In this document: one piece after another, positions 37,331 to 49,341 of the stretch
How positions within the stretch are numbered: position 1 is the first letter of the stretch
Layout of the letters: the number at the start of each line of letters is the position of its first letter
From: Lumnitzera littorea
Taxonomy: Eukaryota; Streptophyta; Magnoliopsida; Myrtales; Combretaceae
NCBI GenBank assembly: GCA_024138015.1
Contig: JAMXBB010000010.1
Location: 14,727,835 to 14,791,834 of the forward strand
Reading direction: 5' to 3'
DNA length: 64,000 bases
Notes under the pieces: generated by a model
The model's database searches: none
Seen by the model: the letters and a program-made list of their open reading frames with translations, nothing else
Told to the model about the DNA's origin: nothing
Position numbers and translations under genes: made by a program

Positions 37331-37560
37331 CAAGAATTTCAAGGACTTTTATGAGTTTTGACAAATTGATCTAAGACTTGAGTTTGAGGCATTTTGATGA
37401 TTCTTTAAAAATTTTAACTTTTCAAGATTACTTTACGAAATGGATAGTGTACTAAAGGGCAAGCGATCTAAGAATTTCAAGGACTTTTATGAGTTTTGAC
37501 AAATTGATCTAAGACTTGAGTTTGAGGCATTTTGATGATTCTTTAAAAATTTTAACTTTT
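37285..37560. repeat. Near-identical 138-bp tandem duplication
   Basis: 37285-37422 and 37423-37560 are direct copies that differ at one base by eye (GATCC versus GATCT). The low divergence against the heavily mutated surroundings points to a late duplication. Confidence 0.9.
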
Positions 37561-39299
37561 TTTATTAAAGAAATTTCTCTTGATAATTTTTAAATAAAGG
37601 TTTCATTTCTTTTTTGAAAAGGTTTTTTTTTTTTTTTTGGCAAAAAATTCAAAAAAGCACTTTTTGATGGAAAATTGTGTTGTTAATAAGTAAGAAAGAC
37701 TCGAAAACTTTAAAGATCACAAATAAGGGGTCAACTTGCCCTTTGCCCATTGATCACTCATTCTTTTAACCTTATTTCTTGGAGCATAATTCATGATTTC
37801 CACAATCTTTCAAAGCACTAATTTCAAGCTTAGGGTAAATGACCATTCATGTTCTTAAGAAAGCGCTCAACTATTTTTTAATTTTTCATGAAGGGGATAG
37901 ACATCATTACTTGAAATGTTTAGTTAAATAGGACTTCCTTGCACTCTTACAAGTTTGTTTTCACTCTCGACATCAATTCTAGAAATTGTAACCTATCTTG
38001 TAAGTGGTATATTTTGGTCAATCAATTAGGTCTTTTCTAGGTTTGTAATGTAAGGCTTTTAGTTAATAGTTTGAGCAAATGGACATCAATGTACTTGGCC
38101 AATTTTGAAGAAATCATATATAATCCATCTGGGGTTTACAAGCCAAGAGCCTAGGAGAAACTAAACATGGGCTTATCATAGTTTCATGAGAAAATTTTGT
38201 TGAAGTCAAGTCAATTTCTATAGTCAAAAAAGTTTCATCAAGGCGGTATAGTGGGTGAGATCTTACAATGAGGGCTTTGCTTTTGGGCTTAAGAATTTAA
38301 AGTGTTTAGCCTTTGTATACCATCATAGGTTTGAACTTTTGGTAATTTGACTCATTTTTGAAAGTGATCACCTTACTCATTTTCGTTTTTTCTTTCTTTT
38401 TTCACTTTTTTTCTCTTTCTTTTTTCTTCCCTTTTTTTTTCTTTTTTTGGTCAAAGTGGTTACCATCCATTGTTGAGTTTCACTTGATAGGATTTAAAGC
38501 CTTAAAGCCATAGGTCCAAAGAGTATAAGCTCGAGAGAAATGTATATGGCTTGGAGTGTTTAGGAGAAGTCCACAGGCTTAAGGTGTTTAAATGAGTGTA
38601 TAGGCTTAAGAGAGGTGTATATGGTTTGAAACTCTTCTTCATCTTAAAGAAATTGAATTTTCTATGACAAGATTTGCTCATGAGTTGACAAAACTAAGGC
38701 AAACACAAATTAGTCTACTCCTTTATTCCAAATTAATGACCTTAACCTCCTAATTGCCCTAGTGTAAGGTAGTTCTTGGCAAGGTTAATTTTAAGAAAAA
38801 TCTCTAAAAAGCTCAAATGGGTTTTGCAAGGAATAATTGTATTTAAGGTATTGAAATGAATGCTTAATATCATTTTGACATGTGCACCAAGTTTAAGACA
38901 TACCTCATTTAAGGAATGAGCCTAATTACTCACATGGTGTTGCTCAACTCTCGTGTGTTTAAGGTAGTGTTTAGAATATGGGTTGCCTCTTTTCATCTTA
39001 AACCTTTTGTGTAATGTGTTACATCCCCTTAAATAAAATATTTTAAGTTTCGAGTTCACATTTACTTTAATCATTTTCACTTACCTCAAATCTTGCATAA
39101 AGCATTTTATTAATGAAAGGCTAGAACATGCCCCGTTGAGTTGAGCTAAGCTCAAAAAATGCACAACAAAAACACTTTATTCAAATAGCTTACTTATTAC
39201 AAACTTTAAAGTGAAAAGGTCATTCTGAAAGAAATAAATGCAAGAATTAAAACTCTTTGCCACTTCTTGCCCCTATTTCTGTTTCTCCTTCGAACTTTG

Positions 39300-41110
39300 C
39301 CCATTTAGTTGAATTGATCTCTTGGAGATATACCTAATTGCTTTAAATGGTGAGCCACCTTATTAGATGATAGTAGTAGGCCTTCAATAGCTAATGTTGG
39401 AGACTGCTTGTTTGATGCTTCTTCAAAACTTGGGGAAGTAATACCATTGCCAATTGACCCATTAGCCTCTAGAAAGCTTGATTGGATAACTTCTGCCCTA
39501 ATCAAATCTTGCACCTTATGCTTCAGTTTCTAACAATTCTCCATGGTAAGCTCCACTTGGCCTATATGATATTCACACCATTTATTAGAGTCATAATCCT
39601 TCGCCTTATACTTTTTTGTCGTGATTTCATATGTTAGCAAACTTGCCTTTCTCAATTGCTTAAACACTTTGGCCATTGGAATCTTAAATTATGTAAGCTG
39701 CCTCCTCTTGCTGTAGGTGGGCTTGTCTTAAGCTTTGACTTTCCTAATTGGTGCATTCATTCCCGACTTCTCTTTCTTTGAATCATCTTCACGCTTAGGC
39801 TATGATGTCTTATCCATACTAGGATCTAAGTTTTCAAGTTGCTTGAGCACATAACTCATTGCCATTTCTGTACTTGTGAGTCATTCTTTTAACATCACCA
39901 ACTTTTCTTCTAGGGTTATAATCCTGTTTTTTAAATCATAGTAGTGGCACACCCCTTGGGCTTAACTATTCAAATTTATCTTTGATAACTTTTCCAAACT
40001 TTGTATCATATTGATAGTAGGGTCTATATGGAATTTAGGCCTTGGATCCCTGATGAAGTTTAGTTAGACCAATTTTTCATCAATCAAATCTTAGACTTTA
40101 TTCTTCAACTCTCGACAATGGTCAGTAGCATGCCTTTGCTGACCTATGTGGTACTCACATTGCACATTGGGATCGTATTTCCAAGGTCTGTACCTTGGTG
40201 TTGGAGTCTTAGGATGCAACAAACCCTCTTCTTTTAGGCGGCGATAAACCTAAGACATCGAAATTGGGATATGAGTAAACCTCCTTCTAGGTGTTTTCTG
40301 GCTTAGCTTATTTTCCTTGAGCTTTAGACCAATTCTTAGGGCATTAGATCTACATATCATTAGATGGGACATCGTAATGTTCATAGTGGCCTCTGAATCT
40401 AATGGGGTCGATCCCTTCCTTATCAATCTCCTTACTCTAATGGCATCTTCAATACGACTATCCGCTACAACTATGTGTACAAATGTGGAAGTGGCATAGC
40501 CTAAGAGGTGATTATAATAAGGTTCACCTAATGCGCGATTGAATATGTTGATTGGTTCATTTTCTAGCAATTGTACTGTAGCTTGAGCGGCTATAGATCT
40601 CTATCTTTAGGCATATTCCTCTAAGGACTCGATAGGCTTCATTTTCATATTATTCAGATCTATTAGGGAAGGAGCCATTTCTTTATTAAACTTGTATTGC
40701 TGATAAAAGACTTGAGCTAGTTTATCCTAAGTATCAACTCAACCAAGTTTTGTTGGGCATACTAAATCAACACCGACCCAGTTAAGCTATCTTGGAAAGT
40801 TTGAATCATCAATTTGCTCATGTTTGGTGAATTAGGCCATCTTGCGATCATAAAGCCTAAGTTGGAGCTTGGGGTAGCCTGTTCTATCATATTTTTTGAA
40901 ATTTGGTACCTTAAACTTCTTGGGTAACTTGTAGTCTTCAAAAGTGCAAACATTACTCGAGCCCAGATCAATATGCTTATTGTGACCCTTAAGAAATCCC
41001 ATTTTCTCTTCAATTTTGTGCAAGATTTCTTCCTCCATCTTCATCAATTCCTGCTCCAATTCCTTCCCTAGGCCTTTGTTGCTGTTGATGAGTTTATGAA
41101 CTGACAACTC
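39300..41110 (-). pseudogene. Tat-2 gag (Tat/Ogre type), decayed
   Basis: Minus-strand segments in order: 41107-40832 with EEEILHKIEEKMGFLKGHNK and LPKKFKVPNFKKYDRTGYPK, then TFQDSLTGS in a shifted frame (41013-40762), then FNRALGEPYYNHLLG (40570-40250), and DLIRAEVIQSSFLEANGSIG with HHLKQLGISPRDQF (39514-39305). It aligns with Tat-1 gag throughout. Stops and frameshifts separate the pieces. The antisense frame at 40317-40499 is a shadow. Confidence 0.85.
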
Positions 41111-42842
41111 TTTAGACTTGTTTGCCTCAAATGGTATGTCAATTGGCCCCTATGCTTAGGTATAGGCCATGGTCTTAACTTGCTTTGCATGCTTGCTTAG
41201 AATCCCTTTTGTTGTGGTTATTCTTTATTCAAAATCTTCAGACATCATAGTTTTGAAAACGAGTGATTATGGGCTTCAAATTAGGCTAAATCACTTAAAA
41301 AACAATCTTTTAAAGCTTACAAGAATCATTTCTTGTTAGCAAAACTACATTCCCTTTTTCTTTTTTTCTTTTTCTTTTTAAATTAATTTTTTAATTTTAA
41401 AAACCTTTTTTTTTTGTTTTTTTGGAAACTTTTATTGAAAAAAATCAATGTTGACTTTAAGTTAGAAAAGCCTAATACTGACATCAACGAATCCAAACTT
41501 AAAAAAAATTGGAAACATTGGGATTGATGACCAAGGATATAGGATGGCAATTATATTATAAGGATGATATAGGGGAGCCGAAATTAATTTACAATGAGAA
41601 ACTTATTGAACAGATGACACAAGAGTGATGACTTATGGAGAAAATTGTATTGGGACTGTGATAACTTAATAGATAAACACAAAGAACGAGAACTTAGATA
41701 GTTATAAAATTGATGACCTTAAGATGGAAAATAATTTACGATGAAAATCTAATAGTTAAATCTTTTTTTTTATATTTTTATATTTTTGTATTTTATTAGT
41801 TCCAAATAGTATGATACATGCGGAGCATTATAATAGAAATTGGTAAAGTAAAAAAATCATAATGAAACAGGTTTTTTATTATAAAATATCTTTGTACAAT
41901 TTCTTTGAAAAAAAATTTATTGGAAAGCCTTTAAAAAAATGATAGTTCCATAATAATATTTTTCGTAGTTAATTTCTATAATTATATGCCTCGAAAAAGA
42001 AAACTTATAGGTTGATATTGAATCTCTCTCTCTCTCTCTCTTTTATATATTTTCGCATCATGGTACAGTGGGGAATATTAATGATTTGGTACCTTTTACG
42101 TTAAATCTTATGTTACATAACTTATTACTTGTAAAACATGATACATATATTATAAGACAATATTTATAGACAACACAATTAAAAATAAAAGATAAAAACA
42201 ACATATGCAAATTAAGATAAAACTAAAAATTAATGCAATATGTTATATACATGTGCAATATGATAGGGATTGGTAATTAATAAACTATAGGAATAGAATT
42301 ATGAACTCGCGGTTTAGAATAGCTTGAATATAGGCGAATCAAAATAAAAAAAATATTAAAAAAATGAAGCTTATAGACACTTATATATATAAGGCTATTG
42401 ATTCTTTTAATTTCCTTTTTTTTTTGTTGAAAAAAAATAGCCCAACTTACCGCGGATTATTAAAATTTTCCTATAATTTAAAAATGATTAACCCCTTTTT
42501 TTTCAAAAAAAAAAAAAATGTATGAAGGTGGGGTCTATGGGTCCCAAGTTCTATAACCTAAGGCATTTTCAGAGGAAAAATCAATTGGGTTATATCAAAG
42601 CATACGTGGGCTCACCTATCATTACTTGGTGAGGGTAAAGACCCTAGTGACTCAAGGGTAACCTAAACACGTAACTTACTCATCAATACCGATCTTCTTT
42701 AAGCCTAGAAGGTCATAAACACTCACTTCATAAAAATTAGACTACCCACTCTAACCTTAAAATCAAATACAAAGTTTGTCTCTACTACAAATGAGCTTGG
42801 GTTTTGGGGGGGGGGGGGATGGGGGGGAGGGAGGGGGGGTGT
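41111..42842 (-). other. Tat-2 5' leader ending in a G-rich tract
   Basis: Non-coding leader homologous to 31341-32890. A (CT)n run lies near 42026-42041. From about 42797 the plus strand is almost pure G with few interruptions, and this forms the edge of the inverted junction with Tat-3. The small minus-strand frame at 42723-42926 is Pro-rich because of the poly-C complement. Confidence 0.6.
42797..42842 (+). repeat. Poly-G tract with G-quadruplex potential
   Basis: Several runs of three or more G separated by one or two bases, ending GGTGT. It is the only strongly G-rich plus-strand stretch in the window and continues on the other side of LLU-5 as GGTGTGGGGTGGGTGG. Confidence 0.85.
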
Positions 42843-43435
42843 TGTAAGCCCCAAAGTTAAGCCAATTGAACATAGGATTGAACTAGAACATAATGTTTTG
42901 GACGATCGGTTAAGGAATCCGATCAAACCTCAAATTATAAACTATTGAGAGAAATATTAGTAAAAATGACCTCGTAAACTTGAATTTAAGAAAATAAGTA
43001 ATAAAACAGGAGATTATAAAATTTTCAAATTTTAAGCATAATAATTGCTAATTATCAAAAAGGTAATTTAATAACTAATAAATTACTAGAGATAGATTAT
43101 ATGTATACTAAAAATAATAGAATGACCTAAATAATATTTAAGAATATTTATTTGTACTATATATGAATATACATGTAAGTATAAATACGCGTAATTACTT
43201 AAAATACGCGAAATGTGCTAAAATAATACTAAATGCTTAAAGAAAATTCATAATTAATTAAGGAAAAATCAAGAAAAATCAGGAAAAATAATGAATCATC
43301 CAGAATTGGGTCGTGGTAGCTGGGAAAAATAAGAAAAAATTCGGCTAATTAAATTAAGACAACACAAAAGCCAAAAAATATGGGATAAGGCAATTGTCTT
43401 ATCCCATTTAATGCACAATAAATCCCACAAAGCCA

Positions 43436-43444
43436 TATAAATAG
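43436..43444 (+). promoter_or_regulatory. TATA box of LLU-5
   Basis: TATAAATAG, 594 bp from the unit start, conserved in LLU-3 at equal distance. A transcript would start about 30 bp downstream, ahead of the GC-rich leader. Confidence 0.65.
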
Positions 43445-43559
43445 CAGGAAAAATCACAGAGCTCATTTGGGCAGTTTGGAAAGTGAGAAAAATAGAGAGA
43501 GATGAAAATTGAGAGAAAAATTCTGTTTAGAAAAAAAATTAGAAAAACTGTACAATTAG

Positions 43560-43690
43560 GGCTTTCAAAGGGAACCCACACCAGACGAGGAGCTGGGAGT
43601 GGACGGTCACCACCACCACACGGTGGTGGCAGCGCCCAGGCCAGCCGACAAGGCCACGGCGGCCCGCGGTGGCCGGAGCCACCCAAATCG
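43560..43690 (+). other. GC-rich leader / putative first exon of LLU-5
   Basis: A sharp GC-rich island in otherwise AT-rich DNA, with CCACCACCAC and GGCCACGGCGGCCCGCGG. Both strands are open across it (43502-43723 plus, 43408-43686 minus), which is expected for GC-rich sequence. The plus frame starts at an ATG 58 bp past the TATA box and ends in Gly/Pro/Ser-rich sequence; LLU-3 does not preserve the peptide. I favour an untranslated leader. Confidence 0.5.
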
Positions 43691-46600
43691 GTGAGTTCGA
43701 TTTCCAGCCTGATTCTTGTGTAATTTTGTAAAAATAGTAAATATGATTAGAAAATTATGAATTTTGTTATTATGGGATATTTTTGTATTTAGTTTGTAGG
43801 AAAAATATTATTTTGATGAAATTATGTCCCGTAGTATATGGTCCCTAAGAAATCGTGCAAAACCGAACACATTTCGGTTTAGAAATAAATGACCTTAGGA
43901 GTGTAGTTTCAAGCCAAAAATTTTTGTGTAGATTACTTAGATGATATAGAACAGTGCTCTGAAGCCCGTTTTCAAAAATTATTTTTCGAAATTTTTAGAT
44001 AATTTTTAGGCCCTAAAATGAGGCATAAAATGGGTAATTTGGAGTTAATTAGGTGATTAGGATATTAATTACTGACTTAGTGAATAAATAGATGTTTTAG
44101 GATGTTAAAATCTGATGGAGTATGATACTTGTAGCAATTAGAGTGTTAGATGTAATTATTAGGTTAATTATGTAGTAAATAAGTAATATGGAAAAATAGT
44201 ACATTTTAAGATAATTTTGTAAATCAGGGTAATTAGGAGTAAAATCTGATTTAGGATGAATTTAGACATTTTGAAATGATAATTGATGTTTAGAGATGAT
44301 AATTAGAGTGATAGAAATATTAGAAGTGTAATATATACATAAAAGGTAATAATACATAATAGGTAATTATTGGAAATATAATAAATATGAAATATTACAA
44401 TAAAAATTGATATTGTGATAATAATAAAAACATACAATAAATTTGATGGGAAATTTGAATTTATGTAATTATATGAAAAATGTAAAAATTTCTCATATTA
44501 GGAGTAAATTCGGTACACAAATAAGGATTTAAGTATACCGGATGGACTAAAATACTAATTAGAGGTAATGATGGTAATTAGGAGATCGGGAAGTAATGTG
44601 ATTAATTTCACATTATGGGTTGAAACGGATTTCTAGGGTTGGAATCTAAAACATTACTTAGAAATCGAACTAAAAATCTAATTTAGAAATTGATGCGATA
44701 ACCAAACCTGAACCTAACCCTAAACCTAGAATAATTGTAAAATACTTAATACCTAGATAATTAGGCATATTAAACCTTAAAAAAAACCTAACAATAAGCA
44801 TTATAGGATAAAATGAACTTATAATATTTATATGAAAAGCTGAAACCACGTTCGTGTTATAGGGATGATCGGCGATGGCCTGAGCAAATCGGACCTCGAA
44901 TGAGTGAGCGAAGAGTCGAGGTAAGTTGGGATTAATACGATGCTGTATTTTGGAGGCTTAAGATTATGCTTGGTTGTGCTTGTTAGATAGTTGAATGTGT
45001 GCATGTGCTTGATTATGGGTGATTATATGATTTTGTTTGTTGCTCTGATACATATTGTATGAATTGTATGAAACGATTGATCACCCTAAACTGGACTTAA
45101 TCAAATATCCGACCAGTAATCTTAATCGGACATGCATGGCAACTCGTTAGGGGAACTTAGGACTCTCCGGCCAAATACCGACCCCTTCGGAAGGGATAAC
45201 GCAGGATTGCAAAATGGTCCCTTCTTTATCCTCAGTCGAACTAAGTGACAGGAGAGGAGGTCGCGACGAGGGTGAAGTTAGTGGTTCGAAGGTAGTTGCG
45301 GGAGAAGCAAGGTCTCCATTACACAAGCCTGGGTTTGATCGTGAGTTGTTGCATTAACGGCAACTCCTCAACCCGGATTAGAGCGGGCGTAATTTCTTTA
45401 ATCTCACGACGGGCTGGACAATGTCGCGCGATGGCATTTGCTTGCACATGCATTGCACCTAATAAGTGATTGAAAACTTTGTTGTGCGTATGGTATAGTT
45501 TTAAGTCCTCCGTCCTAACTTACTGAGCTGTGGTTGCTCACATCCCTATAGACGTCGTGCAGGTGCTGGCTAAGAAGCGGCAACAACTACTCTGAAGCTA
45601 GTAACTGTTGGATCCTGAGAAGTGAGGAAAAATATTGAAGAACGATCATATATTCTTAAGGTCTAAGTTTTGTTTTAATTAGAATTTTTCATTTGTGAAT
45701 AATGTAATAACTTAATTTATAGTATATATATATAAATTTTCTTACTTTCTTAGGTAAATGCTTTATCTAAACTACAAACTATTTACTTCAAAGCGGGTTA
45801 GTCGTGAACGCCTTGTGTAGATCAGGTCTAAGATAGCGGTTGTGAGGCTAACTTCTATCTTAGGGTGGTTTACACGGCGGGGCTGTTATGACTCTGCCGT
45901 TTCGGGGCGTGACAGGTGTGGGGTGGGTGGTAATAAAAGGACCCCTTTAATTGAGTCTAAAAGGGCAATCTTTTAAAGACATGGGGGCATGTGACCCATT
46001 AGGGCATTACTGAATATCTAGTCTTATCAAGTGAGATTGGGGTAGATAAGGGAAACAAACATAAAATGTTTCATTATCGAACTAATGAAAGTATCTCATT
46101 AGTTAAAGGGTTTATAATGATAAGAGACAAGCCCTAATCTTAAACACTGACCTTAAAACACACATGAGAGTAAAGAGATATGAAAGTGAGGATAAAACTT
46201 ATTCTTTAAAGGAAGTCTATCTTCCATATGATACACGAATTGAAAGGGTGATGGGCATTTATTTCACTCCCTAAAAACTATTGTCCCTTGTTACCCCCCT
46301 TGAGCCTTTGAGGAAAGTTTTTTAGAGAATAAACCCTATTAAGAACCATACCACAATGGGGTAATTAGGAGGTTAGGGACATAGATATTGGAGAAAAGGG
46401 ATATACTAACTTATGTTTTTTGAAGTTGTGTTAATTCACGAGCAATCATTGTCGTAGATAACTAAGTTTCTTGAGAAGGAGGAAAAGCTTCAAGTCCATG
46501 CAGTTCGCTCGAGCCCATATACTTCATTGAAACCCGTGGATTATTTAATACTTTTGGTCTTTATACATTTCACTAGGCTTATACACTTTAAAGTCTTGGC

Positions 46601-47559
46601 TTTAGGGTTTTAAATCTCCTCAAATAGAAACTCGGACACATAGAGGGCGATTACCTTGGAAAAAAGAAAGAGAAAAAAAAGAAAAAGAAATAAGAAGCAA
46701 GGTGATTGCATCTCAAAGGGTAGTCAAAAGCTCTTAAAGAGCTTAGGGCCCAAGTATTTTAGAAGAGCTCCGCCCATAAATTCCAAGATAAAAAGTTTGA
46801 ATGTTCCTTGGCACTTCAAAGCATAAACTTAGTTAAGAGATTATGAGCCTAAAGGAATGAAACTTTTAATTCAATGGTCCTACCCATTGTACCACTCTTA
46901 ACAAAGCTCTTTTGATTGAAGAAATTGACCTATCTTAAGCAATTATTGCTTGTGAAATCGAGGTAAGCTCATCTTAGCTTTTCCCATTAAAGTTCTTGAA
47001 TTGTAAACCTGAGTAAGATATTAATTTTTTGAAATTGGCTTCCACATCAATATTTCCCCTTTATTTAAGTCGATGACCAAAAGCCTACATTATAACTTGA
47101 GGAAAAGACTTGTCAAATCAATCAAAGCGTATCACTTACAAGACTAACCATAATTTTTGGAATTGTTGTTGAGAGTGAAAACAAATCATTTGAGAGCATG
47201 ATGAAGTTCTCTTAGACTAAACAATTTAGATAATTGGGATACTTTTTTGGTATGAAACTTATGATGCAAAAGTCAAGCATACCTTACAAGTAGGGGAAGC
47301 ACTTTGCATCGAAATTAAATAAGAATTCCTTACAGTAAAAAGAATAAGGTTTTCAGTTGAAGTTTTTTCTCTATTCCCTCATCATAGCGGACAAGCAATC
47401 AAGGATGAAGAATGACTGGCCAATGGGCTAAAAGAACGAGCATATTGCTTATCAGTAACATTTAGAGTTAGTATGATTTAATTACTTATTAGCAAGAAAA
47501 GATTAACAATTTTTTGAATAAAAGCACCAATTTTTTCCTTTGAGTTTTAAAAAGTGGAA

Positions 47560-48700
47560 GAGTTGAGAATTTGCAATGTGATTTTAGTCGTCCTTAAGTT
47601 AGGAACTTTAGTAATCCTTCGAGAAAATTTTAAGAGCCTTTGTTATTATTTCTTAGGAACTTTGGTTATCTTATAATTCATGAGCCTTAGTTATCCTTTC
47701 GAAACATCGGTCATTTTAATAAGAACCTTCGTGATCCTTTTGGAACTTTGGTCATCTTAATAGGGACATTAGTTATTCTTTCTTAGGAACTTTGGTTATC
47801 TTATAATTTAGGAGCTTTAGTTATCCTTTCGAAACTTTGGTTATCTTAACAAGAACCTCAATCATCCTTATCTTAGGAACTTTAGTTATTATATTTAGAA
47901 ATCTTAGCCATCCTTAAGATGCTTTGATCGTCTTATGGCTCAAGAGCCTTAGTTATCCTTATTTTAAGAACTTTGGTTATCTTATTCAGGAATCTTAGCT
48001 ATCCATAGGAACCATTGATCATCTCATAAAATCTCAGGAACCTCAATCATCATTATCTTAGGAACTTTAGTTATCTTATATTCATAAATCTTAGTCATCT
48101 TTAAGGAGCTTTGATTATCTTATAATCTAGAAGCCTTAGTTATAATTCCTTAGGAACTTTAGTTATCTTATATTTAGAAATCTTAACCATCTTTAAGGAG
48201 CTTTGATTATCTTATAATTCAAAATCCTTAGTTATACTTCCTTAGGAACTTCGGTTATCTTATATTTAGGAGACTTAGTTATCCTTAAATTTTGGAACTT
48301 CGATTATCTTACAATTTAGGAGTCTTAGTTATCTTTAGTTAAGTTGATTTAAGAACTTTAACTATATTATAGTGTGAGAACATTTAGGAGCTTCGGTTAT
48401 CTTATGGTAAGAAAATTCAAGGAATGTTAGCGATCCTTAATTTAGGTAATTCAAGAACTTTAGCTATCCCATGAAAAGAAACTTCGGGAGCCTTCGTCAT
48501 CCTTAGTCCAAAAATTTGATTATCCAGGAGCCTTTGTCGTCATATCAAGAGCTTAGGCTATTTTAAGAATTTTGGGAACATTAGTTATCTCTTGTTCAGA
48601 GTTCAGAAAGTTTTACTATAAGAACTTTTGTCATCCTACATTAAGGAACATTAGTTATCATAGGGATCAAAAGCATTAACCATTCATTTAAACCCTTTTG
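47560..48700 (+). repeat. Different minisatellite in the Tat-3 3' region
   Basis: About 1.1 kb of degenerate units with a basic period of about 21-22 bp and a clearer period of about 43 bp, e.g. GAACTTTGGTTATCTTATAA followed by AGCCTTAGTTATCC. The unit is unlike the 38-40-bp unit of Tat-1 and Tat-2, of which only a few copies remain here (48880-49080). Confidence 0.85.
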
Positions 48701-48879
48701 TTAAGCTATTTTCTTTGAAAGATCTATCCTTTTAAGAAGCCAATTATTCTTTTGAGAACACCCATTTTTCAAAATTGAGCTTTTTTTTTTTTACCTCGAC
48801 TTGTTAAGTTGTGATCTTATCTAAATCAGAATTCCCTACGATTAAGTTTAGATCAACTTGTCAAAGTTCATCAAATTTC

Positions 48880-49080
48880 TTTTAGGATTGCTTGCTTAAA
48901 GGAACGCTGTCTTATCTGTTTTCGGATTGCTTGCTTATTGGAGCGCCATCTAGTTCTTTTTTGGATCACAAACGTGGTGGAGCGCTATCTAGTCCTTAGT
49001 TGGATCACTTGCTCAGTGAAGTATTGTCTACACATTTATTGGATCGCTTACTCATAAGAGCACTGCCCTATATTGTCTCT
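48880..49080 (+). repeat. Remnant of the 38-40-bp minisatellite in Tat-3
   Basis: A few units with GGATCGCTTGCTCA-like and GGAGCGCTATCTAG phrases, inverted relative to the arrays in Tat-1 and Tat-2. The open frame at 49000-49182 runs through this repeat and its flank and is not a gene. Confidence 0.75.
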
Positions 49081-49341
49081 AATAAAGCATCATCCTATCT
49101 TACCCTCGACAGATCTATCCTTTCGAGCAATAGATCTTTAAAGAGATTTATCCTCTTAAGGATACCTGACCTTTCAAGTTGAGGCTCTATTTGTCTAACA
49201 TTTAAAGTTTTTTACCTTGTTCTTTTAAGATAAGAATTTTTAATCTCATCTTGTCAATTTAAGTTAGGACTCGACAAAAATGGTATGTTTTTTTGTTTTT
49301 ATAGTAAAGTTTTTATAAACTTCATTATAAATAGGGGCAGC

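Larger units (their letters stand above)
36362..39299 (-). other. Tat-2 3' non-coding region
   Basis: Homologous to 24570-26885 plus 29207-29569 of Tat-1, with the minisatellite at 36560-37330. T-rich runs near 38390-38450. No coding domain. Confidence 0.7.
35056..42842 (-). mobile_element. Tat-2: second Tat/Ogre-like gag-only element, 5' LTR lost (minus)
   Basis: Collinear with Tat-1: truncated 3' LTR (35056-36361), minisatellite-bearing 3' region, gag, leader. It lacks the plus-oriented LTR copy of Tat-1, which shows the ancestral state. The leader diverges after about 42660 and stops in a G-rich tract at 42842, where LLU-5 begins; the 5' LTR is missing. Confidence 0.8.
42843..45914 (+). 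mobile_element. LLU-5: 3.07-kb TG...CA LTR-like unit with perfect TSD
   Basis: It starts TGTAAGCCCC and ends GGGGCGTGACA, an extended inverted terminus. The duplication GGTGT is perfect (42838-42842 and 45915-45919). Signals in order: TATAAATAG (43436-43444), a GC-rich leader (43560-43690), donor-like CGGTGAGTTCG (about 43689), acceptor-like TTATAG/GG near 44870, a segment of about 65 nt, donor-like GAGGTAAGTTGGG near 44930, then an acceptor-like CGTGCAG/GTG at about 45563. It is homologous to LLU-3 along its length. No gag or pol. It is the youngest-looking of these units. Confidence 0.85.

Noticed and set aside
42723..42926. Pro-rich minus-strand frame
   Set aside because: Product of the poly-G/poly-C tract at the Tat-2/LLU-5 border.
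43408..43723. Open frames on both strands of the GC-rich island
   Set aside because: GC-rich sequence lacks stops in all frames; the peptide is not kept in LLU-3.
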